Assembly (NCBI GenBank): GCA_016295505.1
Contig: JAEDLC010000002.1
Location: forward strand, 1 to 64,000
Length of the DNA: 64,000 nt
Origin: Dorea sp.
GTDB taxonomy: Bacteria; Bacillota; Clostridia; Lachnospirales; Lachnospiraceae
Direction: 5' to 3'
Under the pieces are notes generated by a model. That model was given only the letters and a program-made list of their open reading frames with translations. It was not told the origin of the DNA and did no database searches. This document shows, piece after piece, positions 35,686 through 47,693 of this stretch. A program made the position numbers and the translations under genes. Numbering within the stretch: the stretch's first letter is position 1; the number at the start of each line of letters is the position of its first letter.

Positions 35686-36963
35686 TTACCTCTGCTGTTC
35701 TCCCAGTGTCACTTCAACATCCTTCTTATCATACTCGCCATTTTTTTCCGGTATCTGTATCGTCAGAGTAACCTTTTCTCCTATTCTGTAGTACTGAAGC
35801 TGTTCCTGCAAAGCCTCCATACTGTCAACTGTTGTTCCATTAATGGCAGTGATGACAGACCCTTTTGTCAAACCAGCTTTTTCTGCACCTGTTCCGGAAA
35901 GCACTTCTGATATATATACACCCGTCGGCATATTATACATCTGAGCACTGTCATCCGTAACATCGACTCCCTTAATTCCGATATATCCTCTTTCTTCTTC
36001 TGCTACTTTCGTCTTCGTTTCCTGATTCATCAGATTGGTGATGATATCACTTGCATCAGAAATCGGGATTGCATATCCGATACCTTCTACCTGTTCCTGT
36101 GCTATTTTCGCAGAGTTGATACCGATCACTTCTCCGTTTGCATTCAACAGAGCACCACCACTGTTTCCAGGATTGATCGCTGCATCAGTCTGAATAAGCT
36201 TACCGTCATAGCTTTCGATGGAACGATTCGTTGCAGAGATGATACCGGTCGTCACGGACTGCCCATACCCCAGTGCATTTCCGATTGCAATCGCAGGTTC
36301 TCCGACCTGAAGTTCTGTAGAATCTCCCAAAGTTGCCACTGCAATCTCGTCCATTGTAGAATCCTTGACGTTCTCCAGAGGAACGGCTACAACCGCCAGA
36401 TCCTTATCCGGATTGGTTCCTTTGATATTCGCTTCTACACTTTCTTCATCTATAAAAGATACCGTAAGTGTATCACTACCTTCTACTACATGGTTGTTGG
36501 TCACAATCAGCAGTTCGTCATCATTCTGTCCAATGATAATTCCGGAACCGGCACTCTCACTCTGCTGTTCCTGAATCCCGCCAAAGAAGCTCTGCACCTG
36601 CTGAACACTCATACTGGTAATAGATACGACTGACGGCATTGTATTTTTCACAATCTGTGCAATATCCGTCGTTACAGTCGTACCGGAAGAAGTCGTCAGC
36701 TTTGTGCTGTTCGCAGTTGTGGTTGTCTTTGCCTGTTTATCACTTGTATCGGAAATTGTCTCTTTTCCGGTAATCTTACCGGCAATGATATTGCTGGTCT
36801 GAAATGCCGCACTGGCAACCAGCCCAAAGATCAGTCCAAGACATGCAGCCTGTACCCATCTCGGTACCTTCCTTTTCTTCTTCTCTTCCATTGGCTCTTC
36901 ATAATTCATATTCTGACCTGAAGATTCCTGATCTGATGTATAGTAATTATATTGATTTTCCAT
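35686..36963 (-). CDS. HtrA/DegP-family serine protease
   Basis: About 425 residues. A short cytoplasmic tail, one membrane helix (about 35-55), a low-complexity Thr/Ser linker, a trypsin-like domain and one PDZ domain (about 315-415). Catalytic triad visible: His in TNNHVVEG, Asp in NPDKDLAVVAV and Ser in GNSGGALLN. It acts outside the membrane in protein quality control. Start set at the ATG at 36963 (MENQYNYYT), with AAAGGGG before it. The downstream gene cannot be in the same unit because a 127-bp gap follows. Confidence 0.93.
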   Translation of the reverse strand: MENQYNYYTSDQESSGQNMNYEEPMEEKKKRKVPRWVQAACLGLIFGLVASAAFQTSNIIAGKITGKETISDTSDKQAKTTTTANSTKLTTSSGTTVTTDIAQIVKNTMPSVVSITSMSVQQVQSFFGGIQEQQSESAGSGIIIGQNDDELLIVTNNHVVEGSDTLTVSFIDEESVEANIKGTNPDKDLAVVAVPLENVKDSTMDEIAVATLGDSTELQVGEPAIAIGNALGYGQSVTTGIISATNRSIESYDGKLIQTDAAINPGNSGGALLNANGEVIGINSAKIAQEQVEGIGYAIPISDASDIITNLMNQETKTKVAEEERGYIGIKGVDVTDDSAQMYNMPTGVYISEVLSGTGAEKAGLTKGSVITAINGTTVDSMEALQEQLQYYRIGEKVTLTIQIPEKNGEYDKKDVEVTLGEQQR

Positions 36964-37058
36964 ATCTATGGCCCCTTTCATCTTTCTATGTTTGTAGTGT
37001 ACCTCGAAATTGTGATGAAAGTGTGATGAAAATGCAGAAATTAGGTGAAGAAAAAGAG

Positions 37059-37754
37059 TTATTTATATGTTTTCAGCTCTTCTCCGATATCGCTTCTGAA
37101 CTGCTCCCATGCTTCCTCATTTTCGACAAAATATTTCGGACAGTTTTTTCCTGTAACATCATAATGCCTGATTACATCCGTCTCTTTCAGATCAAACTTC
37201 AGACACAGCCATGCGCACAGTTCAACCATCGATTCATAGGTCTTATCATTGAATTTTCCTGTTTCATCCGGATGACAGCATTCGATTGAGACCGTATCAT
37301 TGTTGCGCCCATTCGATGCATATGCCACCTCCCAGGTCGGAACACACTGGACAATCTCCCCCTCCAGGCCGATCACAAAATTACTGCTTACTTTCGTCTC
37401 ATGGGTATCTTTCAGACTTTCAAAATAATCTCTGTTATTCATTGCCGTTGCTCCGGGATTGGCCGTATAATGTACCACGACTCCTGTAATTTTTCCCGTC
37501 TCGATTCCCGGTCTGGAATAAGGATTCGTTGTCAGGAGATTAACCTCTATCTCCGGTCGGTACCGTTCAATGACATCTCCTTCATTTTCTGTATACTGGT
37601 CAGAAAATGTCCCTGACTTCACCAGTTTTACCATAACAGCCACGACCGTCAGAAGCAGGAGTATCACAATGCCGATCCGCATATTTCTCTGATAAATCCT
37701 CTTTTTTCTGGACTTTGATATCCTTTTGCAGCTTCTTTGTTTCTTTTTTCTCAT
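37059..37754 (-). CDS. N-acetylmuramoyl-L-alanine amidase (amidase_2), membrane-anchored
   Basis: 231 residues. A strongly basic N-terminus and one membrane helix (IGIVILLLLTVVAVMVKLV) anchor it outside the cell. The amidase_2 fold shows the zinc-binding histidines in VVVHYTANPGA and IRHYDVTGKNCPKYF, plus SSNFVIGLEGEIVQCVP and SIECCHPDETGKFND. It would cut between MurNAc and L-alanine in peptidoglycan. The second conserved zinc position is carried by the HPDE region as usual. It lies upstream of htrA on the same strand but with a 95-bp gap. Confidence 0.9.
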   Translation of the reverse strand: MRKKKQRSCKRISKSRKKRIYQRNMRIGIVILLLLTVVAVMVKLVKSGTFSDQYTENEGDVIERYRPEIEVNLLTTNPYSRPGIETGKITGVVVHYTANPGATAMNNRDYFESLKDTHETKVSSNFVIGLEGEIVQCVPTWEVAYASNGRNNDTVSIECCHPDETGKFNDKTYESMVELCAWLCLKFDLKETDVIRHYDVTGKNCPKYFVENEEAWEQFRSDIGEELKTYK

Positions 37755-37840
37755 GTAAACTCTCCATTCAATTATCTGTTCTTATCCTAGCACATACAAT
37801 CTGATAATTTTATGAAAAGTTACTTATGATTTTCTGAAGA

Positions 37841-38866
37841 TCAGACAAACTTATACACCGTTGTCGTCTCATATCTCTCTCCGTTTTTTAACACCGGCCC
37901 TTCAAAATTCTCTTTGTGAATCGCATCCGGAAAATACTGTGTTTCAAAACATGCACCACTTCTTTTTCCGTACACTGCCCCATCTTTTCCTTTCTCAGCC
38001 TCCAGGAAATTGCCGGTATAGAACTGCATTCCCGGAAGATCTGTATATACTTCCATTGATATGCCAGTCTGTTTTGAAGCCATCGCTGCTACCATGCGCA
38101 TTCCTGTTCCGTCAAGCACCCAGTTGTGATCGTATCCCTTACCGAATATCAGAGCTTCATACTCCTCTTCCACATCTCTCCCGATTGGCTTTTTCTTTCT
38201 AAAATCCATTGGAGTCCCGTCTACCGGTACAATTTTTCCCGTTGGAATTGATTCTGCATCTGCCTCTGTAAATGCCTCGGCACATATCATTACCTCCTGA
38301 TCCAGAACTGAGCCCGAATCGTGGCCGGACAGATTAAAATAGCTGTGGTTTGTAAGATTGATGATTGTATCCTGATCCGAAACAGCATCATAATGAATCT
38401 TTAACTCCTGCTCTTCCGTCAGTTCATAAGATACCTGAATCTTCAGATTCCCCGGAAATCCCTGATCTCCATCCGGGCTCAGAAGAGAAAATACCACTTT
38501 TGTATCATCTTCCTGTTCTGTTTTCCACATTCTTTTATTGTAATAATCAATCCCTCCATGGAGCGTGTTCTGATTATCATTTTTTGTCAGTCGATATTCT
38601 TTTCCGTTCAATTCAAAACCAGCGCCACCGATACGATTCGCAACACGTCCAACCGTCGCCCCAAAATGAACGCCTCCCTGTTCATATCCTTCCACAGTAT
38701 CATATCCCAGCACAACATCCCGCAGAATATTATCCCGATCCGGAACCAGTACTTTCACCAGAGTCGCTCCAAAATCAGATACAACGACTTCCATCCCCTT
38801 CTTATTTTTCAGTGAATAACAGGTCGCTTTTTCTCCCTTTGCCGTTTGATCAATGTTACAGATCAT
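37841..38866 (-). CDS. galM: Aldose 1-epimerase (mutarotase)
   Basis: 341 residues. GalM interconverts alpha and beta anomers of galactose and glucose. The beta-sandwich fold shows VSDFGATLVKVLVPD, FGATVGRVANRIGGAGFEL, LTKNDNQNTLHGG, NLTNHSYFNLSGHDSG (catalytic histidine region) and the catalytic glutamate region FETQYFPDAIH. Single gene with AGGAGG start, its transcript closed by downstream sequence before the amidase; the large hairpin at 38930-38992 lies between it and guaB. Confidence 0.94.
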   Translation of the reverse strand: MICNIDQTAKGEKATCYSLKNKKGMEVVVSDFGATLVKVLVPDRDNILRDVVLGYDTVEGYEQGGVHFGATVGRVANRIGGAGFELNGKEYRLTKNDNQNTLHGGIDYYNKRMWKTEQEDDTKVVFSLLSPDGDQGFPGNLKIQVSYELTEEQELKIHYDAVSDQDTIINLTNHSYFNLSGHDSGSVLDQEVMICAEAFTEADAESIPTGKIVPVDGTPMDFRKKKPIGRDVEEEYEALIFGKGYDHNWVLDGTGMRMVAAMASKQTGISMEVYTDLPGMQFYTGNFLEAEKGKDGAVYGKRSGACFETQYFPDAIHKENFEGPVLKNGERYETTTVYKFV

Positions 38867-38929
38867 AATTATCTTCCTCCTTTATATTACAGATTTTCAT
38901 CATAAAGCTTCGTTTCACACAAAAAGACC

Positions 38930-38992
38930 GGGGACTGTTGCAAAATATATTGTATATTCATGATGATATCTCTATATTTTGCAATGATCCCC
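38930..38992. terminator. guaB terminator, member of the TTGCAAAA hairpin family
   Basis: GGGGACTGTTGCAAAATATA pairs imperfectly with TATATTTTGCAATGATCCCC. Flanked by A-run on the left and T-run on the right; terminates guaB on the minus strand. Confidence 0.8.
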
Positions 38993-39008
38993 AGCCTATT
39001 TTTAAACC

Positions 39009-40499
<1,491 letters not shown>

Positions 40500-40508
40500 T
40501 TAAATGCT

Positions 40509-40538
40509 ATAATAACGAATTTTACTGACTGTTGTCAA
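40509..40538 (-). promoter_or_regulatory. guaB promoter
   Basis: Minus strand: -35 TTGACA (40538-40533), 18-bp spacer, -10 TATTAT (40514-40509). Leader of about 40 bases with no obvious purine-riboswitch structure. Confidence 0.7.
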
Positions 40539-40571
40539 CAGATTTCGACTCTTTTTTTATTTTTGTACAAT

Positions 40572-41063
40572 CTATTTGCGAATCACCTTTCTGGGGGCTT
40601 TCATAAAAAATCCTTCAATAATTGTATCATTGGGTTCAAATATAATCTGTTTGATCTCCCCTCCGTTTGATACGATCAGCGCATACTGATCTGCATTTCC
40701 TGCTCCTGATGTATAATCATAGGTTTTTGCTTTTTTATATTGCATCAATTCCACTGCGCCTACCGGTGCAAGAAGCTCCAGCTGATCTAAACTTACGGAA
40801 AGAAGTTTCTTTCTTTTCGACTTATTCATGATCTTATCAATATCAAGATCTCCATTTACAAATAAATACTCATATTCCACATTCATGCTGCGGAACATGA
40901 TAACATCAACAATGATTAAGATTACTGTAACAAGAAGTCCAAATGAGAACATGAATATGGCAAACACGGATACGATCGTAAGCGCGACAAGAAGCGCTCT
41001 GATCACAAGATCTTTCATGCCTGTCTGTTTTTTAATCAATTGTTCTGTGTAAAAGTCATCCAT
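40572..41063 (-). CDS. Conserved two-helix membrane protein of unknown function
   Basis: About 163 residues. Two adjacent membrane helices lie at about residues 17-60 (ALLVALTIVSVFAIFMF and LLVTVILIIVDVIMF). A soluble domain follows with VEYEYLFVNGDLDIDKIMNKSKRKKLLSVSLDQLELLAP and a strand-rich end (YALIVSNGGEIKQIIFEPN). The start is the ATG at 41063, preceded by GGAGG. The domain pattern resembles bacterial PH-like proteins fused to two helices, but that is inference. It is transcribed upstream of guaB in the same direction. Confidence 0.65.
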   Translation of the reverse strand: MDDFYTEQLIKKQTGMKDLVIRALLVALTIVSVFAIFMFSFGLLVTVILIIVDVIMFRSMNVEYEYLFVNGDLDIDKIMNKSKRKKLLSVSLDQLELLAPVGAVELMQYKKAKTYDYTSGAGNADQYALIVSNGGEIKQIIFEPNDTIIEGFFMKAPRKVIRK

Positions 41064-41123
41064 GGTTTTTTCCTCCAAGCTTATTATACTTATTGCTATT
41101 GTACCACATATCATGACAAAAAG

Positions 41124-41147
41124 AAAACTCCTCATAAGAGGAGTTTT
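41124..41147 (-). terminator. groESL terminator
   Basis: Perfect stem AAAACTCCTC with GAGGAGTTTT around ATAA, then TTCTTTTTG on the minus strand. It follows the groEL stop by 18 bp. Confidence 0.9.
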
Positions 41148-41165
41148 CAAAAAGTTTATAATCTG

Positions 41166-42827
<1,662 letters not shown>

Positions 42828-42845
42828 CTATGTCTGTGATTTTAC

Positions 42846-43133
42846 TTACTTCTCTACGATTGCAAGAATATCATCCTGCTTTACAACAATATATTCCTCA
42901 TCATCAAGTTCTACTGTTGTACCGGAATATTTAGAGTAGATAACCTGCTGTCCAACAGTTACATTCATTGTAACTTCCTTTCCATCTACTGTTCCGCCAG
43001 GTCCAACTGCCACAACTTCTGCCTGCTGCGGTTTTTCCTTTGACTGTCCAGGAATCACAATTCCTGACTTTGTAGTCTCTTCTGCTACTAACTGTTTTAA
43101 AACAACTCTGTCACCTAATGGTACTAATCTCAT
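42846..43133 (-). CDS. groES: Co-chaperonin GroES
   Basis: About 95 residues. It caps the GroEL cavity as a heptamer. Clear GroES sequence: MRLVPLGDRVVLKQL, the mobile loop ETTKSGIVIPGQSKEKPQ, VVAVGPG, and GQQVIYSKYSGTTVELDDEEYIVV. Start at the ATG at 43133 (AAGGAGG before it); the 15 upstream codons of the longer frame cover the promoter leader. First gene of the groESL operon. Confidence 0.97.
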   Translation of the reverse strand: MRLVPLGDRVVLKQLVAEETTKSGIVIPGQSKEKPQQAEVVAVGPGGTVDGKEVTMNVTVGQQVIYSKYSGTTVELDDEEYIVVKQDDILAIVEK

Positions 43134-43164
43134 AATGTAAGCCTCCTTATTGATTTCTATATTG

Positions 43165-43191
43165 TTAGCACTCAACAAAAGAGAGTGCTGA
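43165..43191. promoter_or_regulatory. CIRCE operator (HrcA binding site)
   Basis: TTAGCACTC (43165-43173), 9-bp spacer, GAGTGCTGA (43183-43191): 8 of 9 arm positions are palindromic and match the CIRCE consensus. Located in the groES leader, so groESL is repressed by HrcA. Confidence 0.93.
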
Positions 43192-43205
43192 AAGATTCTA
43201 GATAT

Positions 43206-43234
43206 AAAATAGCACTCTCTTTTCCTTTTGTCAA
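43206..43234 (-). promoter_or_regulatory. groESL promoter
   Basis: Minus strand: -35 TTGACA (43234-43229), 17-bp spacer, -10 TATTTT (43211-43206). The spacer itself ends with GAGAGTGC, an extra CIRCE half-arm. Confidence 0.8.
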
Positions 43235-43246
43235 CACAATTTATAT

Positions 43247-43552
43247 TTAGTTTAGAACTTTTTTATAAAATCCATTCTGGATCTGGAATTTGATAACCTT
43301 CCCCTGTTTGTTCCAGTATCTTTCCCTGATCATTCCTTTACAGATATTCATGCAGTTTTCATCTTCTATCCGACATTCATACAGTCCATCAAGGGAAAAA
43401 GCCGTAAGCTCTGTCCCTTCCGATAATAAGTATATACATTCTTCCTCCGGACGATACGTAATCACCTTACATGAATAATGACAGCGATCAAAAAAACTGT
43501 CCTTTAATATCATTCTGTGTATCTTCAAAGTTGCATGACAATTCTCATACAT
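43247..43552 (-). CDS. Small cysteine-containing protein of unknown function
   Basis: 101 residues with five cysteines (CHATLK, RCHYSC, EEECIYLL, YECRIEDENCMNICKG) and no membrane helix. The strand-rich pattern (YRPEEECIYLLSEGTELTAFSLDGLYECRI) suggests a small beta-barrel, as seen in PilZ-like or related folds, but the similarity is not strong enough to name. It lies between the groESL promoter and codY on the same strand as both. AGGAGG is 13 bases from the ATG, a little far. Confidence 0.55.
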   Translation of the reverse strand: MYENCHATLKIHRMILKDSFFDRCHYSCKVITYRPEEECIYLLSEGTELTAFSLDGLYECRIEDENCMNICKGMIRERYWNKQGKVIKFQIQNGFYKKVLN

Positions 43553-43588
43553 AATTTTTTCCGGCCCTCCTTCGTTCTAATGCACAAA

Positions 43589-43626
43589 AAGGACTGCTGC
43601 AAACAGATAATTTTGCAACAGCCCTT
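43589..43626. terminator. codY terminator, TTGCAAAA hairpin family
   Basis: AAGGACTGCTGCAAA pairs with TTTGCAACAGCCCTT around a short loop; T-run on the minus strand. It closes codY. Confidence 0.8.
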
Positions 43627-43637
43627 TATATTTAGGC

Positions 43638-44420
43638 TTATTTCATGCGTTCTGCTTTGATACGCTCCAACTCTGTGAAAACATAATCGTTCACAACCTT
43701 GATATAAGTTCCCTTCATTCCGGAAGAGCGGGATTCAATTACCCCTGCACTTTCAAATTTACGGAGAGCATTCACAATCACAGATCTCGTAATTCCAACT
43801 CTGTCTGCAATCTTGCTTGCTACAAGAATTCCTTCTGTACCGTTCAATTCATCAAAGATATGAATGATTGCCTCCAGCTCTGAATAAGACAGCGTGCTGA
43901 TTGCTGACTGAACAATATGCTCTTTTCTGGTCTCTTCCGCACTTTCTTCATTTACGGATCTTAACATTTCCAGCCCTACAACTGTGGTACCGTATTCACT
44001 GAGAATAATGTCATCAATTTCATACATGGTGTTCATCTTATAAATGAACAGTGTTCCAAGTCTTTCGCCGGCAATATCAATAGGAGTAATGATTGCCTGA
44101 CATCCTTTTACCGCCTCTTCTGAAAATCCCAGTGTCTGCAGGTTTACATTTTCTTTTGTGGATAAGATGCTGAGAAGACGTTCGTTCAACATTTCATCAA
44201 TATGCTTTCCGACTTCTTTCTCAATCAGCTCTGTAATATAAGGAACATCTTTACATTTACTTCCCCCAAGCACCTTTCCCTTCTTGCTGATTACTAGCAC
44301 GTTTGAATCGAGAATCTCAGTGAGTACTTCGCAGATATCATTAAATACTACTTTACTCGAATTATTATTATGCAGTAATTTGTTGATTTTTCTGGTTTTA
44401 TCTAACAATTGTACGCCCAT
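43638..44420 (-). CDS. codY: GTP-sensing pleiotropic repressor CodY
   Basis: 260 residues. An N-terminal GAF domain (about 5-155) senses branched-chain amino acids. A C-terminal winged helix-turn-helix (about 195-255) has the strongly conserved ASKIADRVGITRSVIVNALRKFESAGVIESRS. GTP also acts as co-repressor. CodY represses amino-acid uptake, biosynthesis and stationary-phase genes. It sits after topA with 63 bp between, and the order topA-codY matches many Firmicutes. Ends with a family terminator. Confidence 0.96.
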   Translation of the reverse strand: MGVQLLDKTRKINKLLHNNNSSKVVFNDICEVLTEILDSNVLVISKKGKVLGGSKCKDVPYITELIEKEVGKHIDEMLNERLLSILSTKENVNLQTLGFSEEAVKGCQAIITPIDIAGERLGTLFIYKMNTMYEIDDIILSEYGTTVVGLEMLRSVNEESAEETRKEHIVQSAISTLSYSELEAIIHIFDELNGTEGILVASKIADRVGITRSVIVNALRKFESAGVIESRSSGMKGTYIKVVNDYVFTELERIKAERMK

Positions 44421-44483
44421 TTACATTCCTCCATCCTATGAATGTATATTATCATACAATTCCCTAACATTCAATGAATTTTC

Positions 44484-46568
44484 CTAATTATAATTCTTAA
44501 TTTCTTTATTTTCCACGTATCCACATTTTTCGTCACTGCAAAGAAGCTTGTTTCCCTTCTCTACCATATACTTTCCACAACGCGGACATTTTTTCACGGA
44601 TGGTTTCTGCCAGGACATGAATTCACACTCCGGATTATCCTCACATCCATAATACTTTCTGCCCTTCTTCGTTTTACGGATCACAACATCTTTTCCACAG
44701 ATCGGGCAGGCAACGCCGACCTTTTCCAGATAAGGTTTCGTATTGCGACATTCCGGAAATCCGGGACATGCAAGAAATCGTCCGTGCGGTCCATACTTGA
44801 TCACCATATTTCTTCCACACTGATCACAAACCACATCCGTAACTTCGTCTTCAATCTTTACCTGTTCCTGTTCTTTTTCTGCTTTTTCAACCGCTTCCTC
44901 AAGATCAGGATAGAAATTCTCAATGATCGTCTTCCATTTTACTTTACCTTCTGCCACACCATCCAGAAGACTTTCCATATTCGCCGTAAAGTTGACATCA
45001 ACGATACTTGGGAATGACTGTTTCATGATATTGTTGACAACTTCCCCTATTTCTGTCAGATACAGGTTCTTATTTTCTTTCGCAACATATCTTCGTGCAA
45101 TGATCGTCGAAATTGTCGGCGCATAAGTACTTGGACGTCCGATGCCAAGCTCTTCCAGTGTCTTGACCAGCGCAGCTTCTGTATAATGAGCCGGCGGCTG
45201 CGTAAAATGCTGTTTCATGTCAAAGCTTTCTTTTGTTAAAACAGAATCCATATCCAGCCCTTTTAACAGAACATTATTCTGTTCTTTTTCTTCTTCCGCT
45301 TCTGTATATACGGCACGGAAGCCTTCGAAAGCAATCTTGGATGCAGTCACTGCAAAGCGATATTCTCCCGCAGCGATCTTCACAGAAGTAGTCTCATATC
45401 GTGCAGGCTGCATTCTGCTTGCCACAAAGCGTTTCCAGATCAGCTGATACAGACGGAACTGATCTCTGGTCAGAGAATCTTTCATTGCAGCCGGAGTACG
45501 GGTAACATCCGTTGGACGAATCGCTTCATGTGCATCCTGCACAGTCTTTTTCTCATTACCGTTTCTGGCTTCCCCTGCCGCTACATATTCATTACCAAAA
45601 CAATCACCGATATAACTGCGGACATTTGCATCTGCTTCATCAGAGATACGGGTTGAATCCGTACGAAGATATGTGATCAGTCCGACCGTTCCATTTCCCT
45701 TTATATCGATTCCTTCATAGAGCTGCTGCGCAATCCGCATGGTCTTTGCCGTAGCAAAGTTCAGGACTTTTGAAGCCTCCTGCTGCAAAGTACTGGTAGT
45801 AAACGGCACCGGTGCTTTTTTGATGCGTTCTCCTTTTTTGATTTCAGCCACAGAATATTCTGCCTGATCGATCTCTTCTATGATTTTATCCAGTTCTTCT
45901 TTGGATGAAATCGTCATCTTCTTCTTCTCTGTTCCGTAAAACTTCGCAGTCAGAAGCTTTTTCTCACCTTTCACTTTCAGATTGGCATCCAGTGTCCAGT
46001 ATTCTTCCGGAATAAATGCATTGATCTCATCTTCTCTGTCCGCAATGATACGAAGAGCCACAGACTGCACACGTCCGGCACTTAAGCCCCTCTTTACCTT
46101 GGCCCATAACAGAGGACTGATCTTATATCCAACGATTCGATCCAAGATACGGCGCGCCTGCTGCGCATCTACCAGATCCATATCGATTTCCCTTGGATTT
46201 TTCAAAGATGCTTTGACTGCATTTTTTGTGATTTCATTAAAACTGATACGATATACCTTTTTCCCTTCCAGCTTAAGCGCCTGACTCAGATGCCAGGAAA
46301 TCGCTTCTCCCTCACGGTCCGGGTCAGTTGCAAGATAGATCTTATCCGCTTTTTTTACTTCTTTTCGAAGATTGGCAAGTATTTCTCCTTTTCCTCGGAT
46401 CGTAATATATTTAGGCTCATAATCATGTTCCACATCAATTCCCATCTGGCTCTTGGGCAGGTCTCTGACATGACCGTTGGATGCGGTTACCACATAATTG
46501 CTTCCTAAAAATTTTTTAATTGTCTTCACCTTCGCAGGTGATTCCACGATTACCAGATAGCGTGCCAT
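44484..46568 (-). CDS. topA: DNA topoisomerase I
   Basis: About 694 residues. It relaxes negative supercoils. TOPRIM domain at about 1-115 (YLVIVESPAKVKTIKKFLG and ATDPDREGEAISWHL). The catalytic tyrosine lies in GLITYLRTDSTRIS near residue 290. Three C-terminal zinc fingers follow (CDQCGRNMV...CPGFPEC, CPICGKDVV...CEDNPEC, CPRCGKYMV...CSDEKC). Start at the ATG at 46568 with GGAGG; the longer frame overlaps dprA but is not conserved. It follows dprA by 38 bp, the common dprA-topA order. Confidence 0.97.
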   Translation of the reverse strand: MARYLVIVESPAKVKTIKKFLGSNYVVTASNGHVRDLPKSQMGIDVEHDYEPKYITIRGKGEILANLRKEVKKADKIYLATDPDREGEAISWHLSQALKLEGKKVYRISFNEITKNAVKASLKNPREIDMDLVDAQQARRILDRIVGYKISPLLWAKVKRGLSAGRVQSVALRIIADREDEINAFIPEEYWTLDANLKVKGEKKLLTAKFYGTEKKKMTISSKEELDKIIEEIDQAEYSVAEIKKGERIKKAPVPFTTSTLQQEASKVLNFATAKTMRIAQQLYEGIDIKGNGTVGLITYLRTDSTRISDEADANVRSYIGDCFGNEYVAAGEARNGNEKKTVQDAHEAIRPTDVTRTPAAMKDSLTRDQFRLYQLIWKRFVASRMQPARYETTSVKIAAGEYRFAVTASKIAFEGFRAVYTEAEEEKEQNNVLLKGLDMDSVLTKESFDMKQHFTQPPAHYTEAALVKTLEELGIGRPSTYAPTISTIIARRYVAKENKNLYLTEIGEVVNNIMKQSFPSIVDVNFTANMESLLDGVAEGKVKWKTIIENFYPDLEEAVEKAEKEQEQVKIEDEVTDVVCDQCGRNMVIKYGPHGRFLACPGFPECRNTKPYLEKVGVACPICGKDVVIRKTKKGRKYYGCEDNPECEFMSWQKPSVKKCPRCGKYMVEKGNKLLCSDEKCGYVENKEIKNYN

Positions 46569-46606
46569 AAACTTGCTTCCTCCATTATAACTCCCTGTTG
46601 GTCCTG

Positions 46607-47686
46607 TCACCGGACCTTTATATAATATCCCTGAGATATCTCTCTGACATATCCTTTGATTTCCAGCGTAATCAGTCTTTCCATAAGTTCCTGTGGTGAA
46701 AGATGTGTCTCCTCTACCAGCTGACTGATTCCTTTTGGGAACAAATCAAGGCAACTATACACCATATTTTCGGCAGTTTCAAGCACTTTTTTATTTTTGT
46801 GATTTTTTTGTCCATGTTTTCCGTTTTCTATATTCAGTTCTTCCAGGAGATCTTCCGGTGACAGAAGAATCCCCGCCCCCTGTCTGATCAGTCGATGACA
46901 TCCTGTACTTAGAGCACTCGTGACCGGCCCCGGAAGCGCATACACATCTTTTCCCTGTTCCAGCGCCAGATCTGCTGTGATCAGAGATCCGCTCTTTTCT
47001 TTTGCTTCCATGACGAGTACAACATCCGATAATCCGCTGATAATACGGTTTCTTTCAGGAAAATAAGCCGGAAGAGGCTGCTCCTGTGGAAGACGTTCTG
47101 ACAGAACTCCTCCCTGCTTCTGAATATCCATATAGAGTCCGATATGTTCTCTCGGATAACAGACATCCACTCCGCACCCCAGTACTCCATATGTTTTACC
47201 CCCACCGTTCAGTGCGCCCCTCTGTCCCGCACCGTCAATACCTCTTGCCAGACCACTGATAATTGCGATTCCTGCCCTTGCCAGGCTTTCTCCGTACTCC
47301 AGCGCCATCTCTTCTCCATATGGACTGCACCTTCTCGCTCCGACAATTGCAGCCGTATATACATCATCCTGCGGGAGCTCCCCTTTTACATATAATGCAT
47401 ACGGTGGATCTGAAAGTCTTGTAAGCCTCTTCGGATATTCTTCTGAAAAATACGGAACAAACCGAATTTGCTTTTTTTCAAGCTGTTTCCATCTCCATTC
47501 CAGATCCTTATCCTTCTTCGCGATGCATAACGTATATACATCCTGTTCTTTCAGAAAATCCAGCTTCTTTAATGCTTTTTCTTCTATATAATATATATCT
47601 TTTGCACAATGATATACTTCCCGTAATTTTTTCTTTTTCCAGTCCGTCAGCGGGCGTACTGATGCAAGCCAGAATTCATACATCAT
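46607..47686 (-). CDS. dprA: DNA-processing protein DprA
   Basis: 359 residues. DprA loads RecA onto incoming single-stranded DNA in transformation. The Rossmann-like core has AIVGARRCSPYGEEMALEYGESLARAGIAIISGLARGIDGAGQRGAL and LPEQEPLPAYFPERNRIISGL-type segments. A winged C-terminal domain (about 300-359, ETHLSPQELMERLITLEIKGYVREISQGYYIK) ends the protein. It sits between the ComM-like gene (8 bp upstream) and topA, a competence-related neighbourhood. Whether the host is naturally competent cannot be read from this window. Confidence 0.94.
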   Translation of the reverse strand: MMYEFWLASVRPLTDWKKKKLREVYHCAKDIYYIEEKALKKLDFLKEQDVYTLCIAKKDKDLEWRWKQLEKKQIRFVPYFSEEYPKRLTRLSDPPYALYVKGELPQDDVYTAAIVGARRCSPYGEEMALEYGESLARAGIAIISGLARGIDGAGQRGALNGGGKTYGVLGCGVDVCYPREHIGLYMDIQKQGGVLSERLPQEQPLPAYFPERNRIISGLSDVVLVMEAKEKSGSLITADLALEQGKDVYALPGPVTSALSTGCHRLIRQGAGILLSPEDLLEELNIENGKHGQKNHKNKKVLETAENMVYSCLDLFPKGISQLVEETHLSPQELMERLITLEIKGYVREISQGYYIKVR

Positions 47687-47693
47687 CCGTTCA

